Notes under the pieces: generated by a model
Database searches by the model: none
Seen by the model: only the letters and a program-made list of their open reading frames with translations
What the model was told of the DNA's origin: nothing
Shown: piece by piece, positions 55,471-64,000 of the stretch
How positions within the stretch are numbered: the first letter of the stretch is position 1
Layout: each line of letters opens with the position of its first letter
Assembly: GCF_900497805.2 (NCBI RefSeq)
Contig: NW_020954599.1
Location: forward strand, 39,026,352 to 39,090,351
DNA length: 64,000 bases
DNA from: Vombatus ursinus
Lineage: Eukaryota; Chordata; Mammalia; Diprotodontia; Vombatidae
Reading direction: 5' to 3'
Translations under genes and position numbers: made by a program

Positions 55471-56044
55471 GTTAACTAGAAATTCTGAGCTCTCTATAAA
55501 GGGATGCTTTGGGAGGAGCTATTTGCTCTGCCCTCTAATCCTCCAGTCAGAAGGGAGAGGTGGCTGAGGGTATTGAAGAGATGTAAAGTACCAAAGCTGA
55601 AGTACTCCCCAGGATGTCGAGAATTTTAGTGATGATCTTATACTGGGGAAAAGCGTGATGTTCAAGTAGTTCAAATCAAATAGAGAAATTTATGGGAAAT
55701 GAATAGGTAAATATATCATCACCAAAATTACTATTTCCAATTGTATCCTGACCTAATTGTATCTCTTCATTTCCCACAGGACTGCACTCATTTTGAACTT
55801 CTTTGACTTCTCCATGCTCCCAATGAATTCATCATTAGGAAATCTCAATATCTTGCAAGATTCAGTCAGCCTCGTTACACACCTCGTCAGTATCTTCTTC
55901 CCCTCTGATTGGAGGGTGAAGCTATAAGTTCCTCCATTTAAGAAGGAGCACAGGACAAGTGGACTCATTTTATAATTTTTTGACTTCTCCACCATGCTCA
56001 ATCACTGGGTACCTCCTCACCTCTCCCTAACTTTTAAGCTCTCT
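55471..56044. other. Unassigned sequence with an internal echo
   Basis: Two nearby segments share wording: 'gacttctccatgctccca' at about 55806 and 'gacttctccaccatgctcaa' at about 55981, each after an 'actcattttgaactt' or 'actcattttataatt' block. This is a short internal duplication. No gene recognised. Confidence 0.35.
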
Positions 56045-56165
56045 TTTGTATGTTGTCTTCCTTCATTATATTGTAAGTCCCTTGGGAACTGCCTTTCTTC
56101 TTTGTACTCCTAGCACAGTGCTTAGCAAACAGTAGGCACTTGATAAATATTTGCTGACTGTTGAT
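56045..56165 (+). repeat. L2 LINE 3' end
   Basis: 'cattatattgtaagtccctt', 'gggaactgcctttcttcttt', 'ctagcacagtgcttagcaaa' and 'cagtaggcacttgataaata' are in L2 3'-end order. Confidence 0.82.
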
Positions 56166-56884
56166 AGGCCCAAACCCTGACCCCAAAGCCTTGGGAATAG
56201 CAATGTCCCATAAACCATCAGTCCTGCTTCCAGTCTAGCACCTACTGGCTATCAGTCAGAGGAGAAACCAATGTGGAGAAAAGGCCCATCTTCCTTATCA
56301 CAACCACCAGTAACAGTTGACCAAATGCCTCCAATAGGCAGATGGGTTCTGGAGCCCTGGTAGTGGAAGCATCCATCAAATCCATGGTCCTTCCAGTCAT
56401 CATCCAGAGAGATATCACCCATGTAGAAAGGGACAGCCATATTTACCAAGTCCCAACCACGAGGCAGGCAAGATAGTATAGTTAAAGCATTAGAGAACCC
56501 TCAAGGATAGAAAGGAGGCATCAATTGCAAAGCAAATCAGATCATCATAATCACCCTGACCAACATTTCCCTTTAATCCCTGATGGAAGTAGCCCCAAAG
56601 CATTTAACTAAGAGCCTCAGGAATAATACTGTTTCTAGTATGTTGTCCACAAAAATCATTCTGGGAAGCAACCAGACAATTGCTCCCACAGATGCTATAG
56701 TCATAGCTACTGAAGATCCATAAAAGAAAATTCTTGTCATTAAAGTCCTTGGCATTGTCAAATGGTTCAACATAAGAAACTTATGATTTTATCACAAAAA
56801 TAACATTAAAGAAAAGGCATTACTACTTTGCTACTGAATCATAATAATCACAAAACTTTTCTGTGACTTGCAGCTAAAACATTG
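56166..56884 (-). other. Unassigned, possibly a decayed retrocopy
   Basis: On the minus strand, open stretches lie at 56773-56573 (a hydrophobic run, FFYGSSVAMTIASVGAIVWL) and 56449-56252 (DDWKDHGFDGCFHYQG... GCDKEDGPFLHIGF). They follow each other in the right order for one broken coding sequence and base composition is less AT-biased than around. I do not recognise the protein, so this is only a candidate pseudogene. Confidence 0.3.
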
Positions 56885-57005
56885 TGTATATGTTGCTCCC
56901 CCATTAGAAGATGATCTCCTTAAGACCAAAAATTGTCTTACTTCTTTTTTTGAGTCTTCAACAACTCGCACATAGCAAGTGCTTAATAAATCCTTTATTC
57001 ATTTG
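56885..57005 (+). repeat. L2 LINE 3' end
   Basis: 'cccattagaagatgatctcc', 'ttaagaccaaaaattgtctt' and 'cacatagcaagtgcttaata' follow the L2 3' end. Confidence 0.78.
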
Positions 57006-57984
57006 TTCATTTCTTTCTTCAGTTGATACTTTTTTATTGTTGTTGGAGGAGGGATGTCTAGTCAAGATATAACCAGATACAAGGAACTCATGCTATGCAA
57101 AATCCCACCGGTGAGAATTTCTGTAACTTAGAGTCACCAACAGTAGTGTGGTAACACTGAAAGTTTTTGTGACTTATATAACTACCTACAGTTCATATCT
57201 GTAAAAGAAATTGTTTTCCTTAATCTAAGACTCACCTTCCCTATACTATATAATCCTGGAGCTGGTACTATTAAGGGAATAAAACAGAATATATCTCTTG
57301 AGCCACTTGATTTGGTGTTAAACATTATAATCATAAATAAACAATTAAAAGGGACTTAGGAGGAAATAAAAGAAAAGTGTGTTAAGTCACTATGAAGAGG
57401 TGGCAGGGTAATGATAACAGATTTCCCAAAAGAAATAAAATGCTCACCTACCAATTACACTTGTTTCTCATTCTGGATTAATCACTTATCATGTTTCATA
57501 ACAAACACATTTTTCCTGTTTTGAGAAAGTCTCAGAGTGAACGTGCAAGAACAATGAAGTCTTTCCAAGTGACCTAGAAAAAGAAGACATAATCAACACA
57601 GAGAAAATGAAAAACCTCAGAGGATGTAGTCATGCTACATATTTTTTTTGATTATAAATGAAAAGATGTTCCAGAAAGGGGTTAATAATAATGGCAAGGA
57701 AGACATGAAGTTACCAGCAGATATGGTGAGGATATCTATTTTTCTTGAGACAATGTGCATCAATATTATTTGCTTTTAAAATAGTGCTCTTAAAATCTAT
57801 AATAAAAGCAACTTTTAAAAAAAGACCGGAAATAAAAAAGTTATGCAAATAGAATACAGTAGATGAATATGAATACAGCTTTTTCATAATAGAATAAAAG
57901 CGGTTTCCTTGTAAATGTGCTTTTCTAACATTAAGTGAGGGTTGGATATATTTGAAAAGGGATCGAATTGAATTAGAGTTAGGT
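57006..57984. other. Unassigned AT-rich sequence
   Basis: Nothing recognised. Confidence 0.4.
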
Positions 57985-58145
57985 TTGTATATGAGAGGGG
58001 AGGGAGGCAGGGAAAAAGGGGGCAGGGATAGAGGAGGAAAGAAAAAAGAAAGAAAAAAATAGAGAGGAAAAAACAAAGAAAGGAATGAAGGAAAGAAGGA
58101 AGGAAAAGACAGAGGGAGGGAGGGAAGAAGGGAAGAAAGAGGAAT
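57985..58145. repeat. GGAA/GGGA/GAAA purine-rich tract
   Basis: About 160 bp of nearly pure purine. The long minus-strand ORFs (S/F/P/L-rich, 167 and 94 codons) are translations of this tract plus flanks. Confidence 0.93.
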
Positions 58146-58737
58146 ATCTTTTCTCTGTAATGCATCACTTATTATTGCCTTAATTGAGTAAATAATTTTC
58201 AACCCAGTATTCAACCTAGGATGCTTTTGACACCAGTGTCAATTTTCAGTTTTCTTTCAAGTCTTAATTAGATTTTTATTTTTTTTCATCTCATCACCAC
58301 AAGGACAATTGAAACATCCCTGTGGTCAAACATACTTGTTAGACATGACATAATTAAACCGCAATGTTTGATTGTCATAGTATTGTATCCATTAGATGCT
58401 TCATATCAAGGAGAGAGGAAAGTGTATAATCAGCTGTGATTCTTCTATTGAGGTTGAACTTGGTAAGTGTTTATGCCAATTTACAAAATCCCCTTCAATA
58501 AAGGCAACTGTGACCCTCACCAAACAAATCACTTCATGGCATAATTTTCACTGATAAATTTGGCTAGGATAGATTTCAAGTAATAATTTGTCTCTGCTCT
58601 TCTATCAGAATCCTTTCCAGTGAAGCCAGAACAAGCCTCTCTGGTACCTGGGGCATGCACCACAAACATTTCCAAGACATATAATAAGAAAATTATCTCA
58701 ACACCAATTTTTAAAAGTAAATTCAGTTCATTGCATA
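58146..58737. other. Unique AT-rich sequence
   Basis: No repeat signature. The part 58240-58480 is a candidate conserved non-coding segment by motif content only. Its right edge is the start of the next L1. Confidence 0.4.
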
Positions 58738-60950
58738 GGAGGCAGAGCCAAGATGGTGGAATAAAGGCAGAGAGTGGCCTGAGCTCTCCCTCAAACCCTT
58801 CCAAATACCTTCAAGTAATGACCCTGAACAAATTCTAGAGTGGGAGAAAAAAGAAAAAGATGGAGTAAAACAATTTTCCAGCCCAAGACAATTTAGAAGG
58901 TCAGCAGGAAAGGTCTGTTGCACCAGTGTGAGAGAGGAGCACAGGCCACTGTACCAGTGTAGATCAGGCTCCAGCAAGCCAAGAGCAGGGCTACAAGCAA
59001 TTGAAACAGTGACAGTAGTGGAAGTTTTCAGATCTCTCAACCCACATAAGGTAAGGGGATCAGACAATGGGTCAGAAGGAGATTTACAGGAATCTCTTTG
59101 CTGGCACCAGCATCAGGACTCTGTTCCATTACCTATACTAGTTTCTGGGTCATGGTCCTTGGTCTTAGTCCCAGTGTGAAGAGAAGCACTAGCTTAGCAC
59201 AGCTTGTAGATGTAGGGAAGTAGGGATGCTGATCACAGTTTCAGGGTCAAAAGGAGTGCTTGTGGTCTCTCACAAACCAGTGCACAGCACAGGAGAATAG
59301 TAAAAGCACCTCTCCCTAGATCATACCACCTAGGAAGAGTCAAAAACTTACTTCTGAAAACAGCTTCACAAAAATCCTGAAGCTCTGGACAGTGCCCCCT
59401 CCATTTGGGGAGAAAAGCCCCAACTTTAGCATAGAGTTAAAAGTCAAGAAGTAGACTACAGAATGAGTAAACAACAGAAAAAAAAAATCTGACCACAGAA
59501 AGTTACTATGGTGAAAAGGAAGATCAAAACACAGACTCAGAAGAAGACAACAAAGACAAAATTTCTGAATCCAAAGCCTCAAAGAAAAAACATGAATTGG
59601 TCTTAGGCCATGAAAGAGCTCAAAAGGGATTTTAAAAATCAAGTAAGAGAAGTAGAGGGAAAATTGAGAAGAGAAATGAGAGTGATGCAAGGAAATTAAG
59701 AAAAAAAAGAGTTAACATCTTGCTAAAAGAGGCACAAGAAATACTGAAGAAAATAACATCTTAAAAAACAGAATAGGGCAAATGGCACTAAAGAGGCACA
59801 AAAAGCCAATGAAGAGTCAATGCCTTGAAAAACAGAATTAGCCAAACAGGAAAGGAGATACAAAAGCTCACTGAAGGAAATAATTTCTTAAAAATGAGAA
59901 TTGAGAAAATGGAAGCTAATGACTTTATGAGACATCAAGAAGCAATCAAAGAAAATCGAATGAAAAAATAGAAGAAATGTGAAATATCTCATTAGAAAAA
60001 CAACTGACCTGGAAAATAGAGCTAGGAGAGATAATTTAAGAATTATTGGACTACCTGAAAGTCATGATCAAAAAAAGAGCCTAGACAGCATCTTTCAAGA
60101 AATTATCAAAGAAAACTGCCCTGATAGTTCAGAACCACAGGGTAAAACAGAAATTGAAAGAATTCACCTATCACCTCCTGAAGGAGATCTCAAAATAGTA
60201 ATTCCCAGGAATTTTTATAGCAAGATTTATAGCCAAATTCCAGATCTCCCCGATCAAGGAGAAAATACTGCAAGCAGCCAAAAAGAAACTATTCAAATAT
60301 TGTGATGTCACAGTCAGGATAATACCAGATTTCGCATCTCCTACATTAAAAGATCAGAATTCTTGGAATATAATATTCTGGAGGGCAAAAGAGCTAGTAT
60401 TACAACCAAGAACCACATACCCAGCAAAACTGAGGATAATCTTTCAACAGAAAAAAATGGATGTTCAGTGAAATAGAGGACTTTCAAGCACTCCTGATGA
60501 AAAGACTAGAGCTGAATAGAAAATTTGACTTTCAGATACAAAATGCAAAAGAAGCATGAACAGGTAAACAAGAAAGAGAAATCATATAGTATTCAATAAA
60601 GTTAAACTGTTTGTATTCCTACATAAGAAAATGATATTTATAACTCCTAGAAACTTTTTTCATTATTAGGGAAGTTAGAAGGAATAAACATAGACAGAAA
60701 GCAGAGGTATGAGTTGAATGTGATTGTATGAATATCTAAAAAAAAGTAAAATTAAGGGATGACAAGAAGAACAGACTGGGAGTAGGGGAAAGTGAGAGAC
60801 AGAATGGGATAAATTACCTGACATAAAAGAAGCCTGAAAGAGATTTTACAGTGGAGAGGAAAATTGGGGAAGTGAGGAGCACATGAACCTTACTCTCATC
60901 AGAATTGGCTCAAAGACATCAAAGTAAGCAGTAAATCATTATAACTCTCC
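58738..60950 (+). mobile_element. L1 copy A: complete 5' end, ORF1, spacer; cut before ORF2
   Basis: It starts 'aggaggcagagccaagatgg' and has a 5' UTR to about 59.5 kb, ORF1 at about 59.52-60.56 kb and the inter-ORF spacer to about 60.95 kb. There the sequence jumps straight into the 5' UTR of a second L1. The 5' UTR and ORF1 are closely related to the half-L1 copies at 10.7-15.7 kb. Confidence 0.88.
59520..60560 (+). pseudogene. L1 ORF1 remnant of copy A
   Basis: The best open segment is 59979-60305: KYLIRKTTDLENRARRDNLR then IIGLPESHDQKKSLDSIFQE and SSEPQGKTEIERIHLSPP, covering the end of the coiled coil and the RNA-recognition domain. The C-terminal domain follows in another frame at about 60400-60450 (LQPRTTYPAKLRIIFQ). 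Upstream coiled-coil codons at 59700-59950 contain stops. Confidence 0.87.
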
Positions 60951-61878
60951 TATATTCACCTCCAAATAACCATAAAATAGTACCTCAGGGAAAGTCCTGG
61001 AACAATAGAACCAGTAAAAACACAGAGTGAAACAATATTTTAGCCCAAAAGACTTGGAAGAGCAGCATGAAGGGTCCATCTCACTTGGGTGGAAGGGGAG
61101 CACATTCCAGGACAGGAGGCATCCCAGAGCCAGCAGCAAGCCCCACCAATGGGAGATCCTGAGCCCCAGTTTGGTGGAGCAGGCAAACTCCAATACCAGG
61201 ATCCACCATGTGCTTTAGCATAGCCAGAGGACATGTCAGACTACAGCTACAAAAAAAAAAAATTATCATGTTCTTTAGCATTGGTTCAGGCAGACAGGAG
61301 TCCTCCAGTAACCACGCATCCAAGTGTTTCAAGATAGCCCTGGGGAAATGCAGAAGCACCCTACCAGGCCTTAGCACAAGTCAGACACCACCATTAGCAC
61401 AATAACTCAGTTACCAGACCTTACAGCCTACATTAGTGACAGCTACCACCTACCCAATCCCCTCAGCACAGCACCAGACATGAGGGTCTCCTGTGGGCCT
61501 TATGGCAACATCAGGGCAGCACCAGGTAATTAACCAGGACTGGTAGCCACAAGCAAAAGAAGCCTGAATCATCAGTGCAAAACTCAAATTTAAAAGAAAG
61601 AAAAATGGTCACAAAAAAGATGAGAAAAAAAAATCTGACCATAGATAATTATTATGGTGACAGGGAAGACCAAGACACAAACGCAAAAAAAAAAAAAAAA
61701 AAGAAAAGAACAGTGTGAGAACTCCTATAACCAAAACCCCAAAGAAAAAAGGGGAAGTGGTCTTGAGCTTAGAAAGAACTCATGGAAGAGTTCAAAAAAT
61801 AACTTAAAAACATATAAGAAAAATTGGGAAAGGAAATGTGAGTGATGGAAGGTAATTTTGAAAAAAAGAGTCAACAGA

Positions 61879-62030
61879 GGGGCAGCTAGGTGGCACAGTG
61901 GATAGAGCTCCAGACTTGGAGTCAGGGGGACCTGAGTTCAAATCTGGCCTGAGACACTTGACACTTACTAGCCGTGTGATCCTAGGCAAGTCACTTAACC
62001 CTGATTGCCTCACGGAAAAGAAGAAAAAAA
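61879..62030 (+). repeat. tRNA-derived marsupial SINE with A-rich tail, inside L1 ORF1
   Basis: 'ggggcagctaggtggcacag', 'tggatagagctccagacttg', 'gacctgagttcaaatctggc' and 'caagtcacttaaccctgatt' end in an A-rich tail (GAAAAGAAGAAAAAAAA). It is the cleanest head of this SINE class in the window and so probably a young copy. It splits ORF1 between 'gagtcaacag' and 'cttgg'. Confidence 0.93.
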
Positions 62031-62039
62031 AGAGCTTGG

Positions 62040-62830
62040 AAAACTGCTTTAAAGTAGAGTTGGTCAAATAGAAAAGCAGATACAAAAATTCACTGAAGTA
62101 AATAATTCCTTCAAGAGTACAAGTGGCCAAAAAAAAAAAAGTACAAAAGCTAAGTAAGGAAAAGAACATCTTAAAAGCTAGAATTGGGCAAATGAAAGCT
62201 ACAGAATCAATTAAACAAATTCAAAAGAAAGAAAAAGTGGAAGAAAATGTAAAATACCTCATGGAAAAAACAGCTGACCTGGAAAATAGATCCAGGAAAT
62301 ACAATATAATAATCACAGGACAACTTGAAAGCCATAGTCAAAAGGAGGACCTGGACAGCACCTTTCAAAGAAATTGTCAAGGAAAATAGCACTGATATCC
62401 CGCAAACAGAGGGCAAAATAGGTATTGAAAGAAAGCACTGCTCACCTCTGGAAAGAAATCCCACTCCAAAAAAATATTCTAAGAACATTGTAGCCCAATT
62501 TCAAAACTATCAGGTCAAGGAGAAAAAAAAAAGAAAAAAACTACAAGTGTCCAGAAAGGAAAAAAAAAAAAAAGTTCAAACATTGGGTAGTCACAATTAG
62601 GATTACACAGACCTTGGCAGGAGCAACATTAAAGGATCAAAGGTCATGGAATATGGTATTCTGGACGGCAAAGGAGCTAGCAATATAACTAAAAACCACT
62701 CACCTGGCAAAATTAAGCATAATCATCAAGGGGAAAATGGTCATTCAATGAAATAGAAAGATTTCAAGTTTTCATAATGAGAAGATCAGAGGTAAATCAA
62801 AAATTTGACCTTCCATATCAAGACCAAGAG
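62040..62830 (+). pseudogene. L1 ORF1 remnant of copy B
   Basis: The frame at 62123-62389 holds EKNILKARIGQMKATESIKQ and VKYLMEKTADLENRSRKYNI then IITGQLESHSQKEDLDSTF. The C-terminal domain appears only as fragments near 62.68-62.82 kb. Frame changes and A-runs at 62525 and 62560 break it. Confidence 0.84.
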
Positions 62831-63419
62831 AAGTATAAAGAGGTAAAAAGGAAAAAGAAAATACAATGGATTCAATGGAGCTAAACTATTTACATCCTAC
62901 ATGGGAAGTTGACCCTTTTAATTCTTAAAAATTGTGTTACTAATAGTATAGCTAGAAGGAAAATACATAAATGGAGTGTACGGGTACAAGATGAATTTGA
63001 GAGAATGATATTAAAACAATTAAAGGATGAGAAAGAGGAGTACATGAGTTGAAGAAGGAAGGGAGAGGTAGAATGGGGTAAAAATTTCACATGAAGAGGC
63101 ACAGAAGACCTATTACAGTGGAAGGGAAAATGGGAGACTGGGCAACAAGTATCACTTGATCCTTACTTGCATCAGTATTGGCTCAAAGAGGGAATCATAT
63201 ATACAATCAGTTGAATATAGAAATTTATGTTACCTAATAGTGAAGTAAGAGGAAAGGATATCAAGTAAAGGGGGAAGTGGGTATTGACAGAAGAGAGGGC
63301 AGATCAAGGGAGGTGGTAGGTAGAAACAACATGCTGGTGAGGAGGGAAAGGGTGAAAGGAGACAGAAAACAAACAGGAGGAAGAATAAGATGAAGGAAAA
63401 TATACAGGTGGCAATGATA

Positions 63420-63923
63420 ACTGTGAATGTGAGTGGGATGAGCTCTCTCATAAAATGGAAGTGGATAGCAGAGTGGATCAAAAAACAGAATCTTAGAATA
63501 TATCATTTACAAGATACACACTTGAAGCAGAGAGAACCAAAGTAAGGGGCTGGAACAGAATCTATTATGTTTCAGCTGAAGCAAAAAAGGAGAGGTAGCT
63601 ATTCTGATCATAGACAAAGTAAAAGCAAAAATAGACCTCATTAAAAGAGATAAGGAAGGAAACTATCTTGCTAAAAGGTACCATAGAAGATGAAGCAATA
63701 TCAATACTAAACACATATGCCCCAAGTGGTATAGCATCCAAATTCTTAAAGGAGAAGTTAAGTGTGTTACAGGAAGAAATAGACAGCAAATCTATACTAG
63801 TAGGGGACATAAATTGCCCCCTCTGAGAACTCAAATAATCCAACCAAAAAAGAAACAAAACAGAAACAATGGAGGTAAATGGAATATTAGAGAAATTGGA
63901 TATGACAGACCTTTGGCATGATT
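63420..63923 (+). pseudogene. L1 ORF2 endonuclease remnant of copy B
   Basis: Codons AMITVNVSGMSSLIKWKWI and AEWIKKQNLRIYHLQDTHL at about 63410-63530 correspond to 'ILTLNINGLNSAIKRHRLAS' and 'WIKSQDPSVCCIQETHL' of human L1 ORF2p. Later text matches the 'IKRDKEGHYIMVKG...ILNIYAP' zone but is out of frame. The nick-making endonuclease cannot be made from it. Confidence 0.82.
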
Positions 63924-64000
63924 TAGACATAAAGGATGACATTACAAATAAGGAATAGTCTCCTTGTTAAAGCTATGGGAAGGGGAAGAATTCATGACCA

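Larger units (their letters stand above)
60951..64000 (+). mobile_element. L1 copy B: 5' UTR, ORF1, ORF2 start, large internal deletion; runs off the window
   Basis: The 5' UTR starts a little inside the normal end ('cctccaaataaccataaaat'). ORF1 spans about 61.6-62.8 kb with a SINE at 61879-62030, the spacer runs to about 63.4 kb, and the ORF2 endonuclease start is at about 63.42-63.92 kb. From about 63924 the text continues as the late part of ORF2 (compare 7040-7115 in the first L1), so about 2.8 kb with the whole reverse transcriptase is missing. Confidence 0.87.

Noticed and set aside
57711-58214. 167-codon minus-strand ORF, the longest of its region
   Set aside because: It spans the 57985-58145 purine tract plus AT-rich flanks; S/F/P/L-rich with no domain.
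63565-63942. 125-codon minus-strand ORF
   Set aside because: Shadow of the L1 ORF2 endonuclease remnant on the plus strand; the equivalent shadow exists at 4083-4403.

Overview
The window is non-coding DNA from a marsupial nuclear genome (inference). I find no intact protein-coding gene. The evidence for a marsupial is the repeat content: marsupial-type L1 LINEs with two distinct SINE classes built on the same tRNA-like head (one ending in an A-rich tail, one ending in an RTE-like tail with AAC triplets), alongside older mammalian repeats (MIR, L2, CR1/L3). The species cannot be settled from sequence alone. Base composition is AT-rich and CpG-poor.

Layout. 1-1.7 kb: a (TTTTC)n repeat, MIR and SINE copies. 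1.7-17.4 kb: a nest of retroelements. A nearly full-length plus-strand L1 is cut by a minus-strand L1 3' end and by a SINE. It ends against a minus-strand gammaretrovirus-like fossil (LTR plus gag and a little more). That fossil abuts a plus-strand 'half-L1' (5' UTR, ORF1 remnant, 3' UTR, no ORF2), which is itself split by a complete minus-strand half-L1 with clear target-site duplications and an apparent 3' transduction. An older ORF1-only L1 copy follows. 17.4-58.7 kb: mostly unique AT-rich DNA with scattered MIR, MAR1-like and RTE-tailed SINEs, old L1 and L2 ends, microsatellites, a palindromic hAT-type MITE, a 7SL (SRP RNA) retropseudogene and an intronless fragment of an F-box FBA-domain gene (FBXO6/FBXO44-like) on the minus strand. 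58.7-64 kb: two plus-strand L1 copies in head-to-tail order, the second with a SINE in ORF1 and an internal deletion in ORF2 that removes the reverse transcriptase.

How the parts relate. ORF2-less half-L1s, SINEs and retropseudogenes all depend on reverse transcriptase supplied in trans. The window therefore records several parasitic uses of L1 (and of an RTE element for the AAC-tailed SINEs) rather than a host pathway. The most informative events are the half-L1 inside a half-L1 with carried-along flank (11.6-14.6 kb), a permuted, circle-like duplication near 41.3-43.4 kb, and the juxtaposition of an FBXO retrocopy with an L1 3' fragment at 27.2 kb. I did not find a previously undescribed biological system. 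All family names come from pattern recognition, without a database search.
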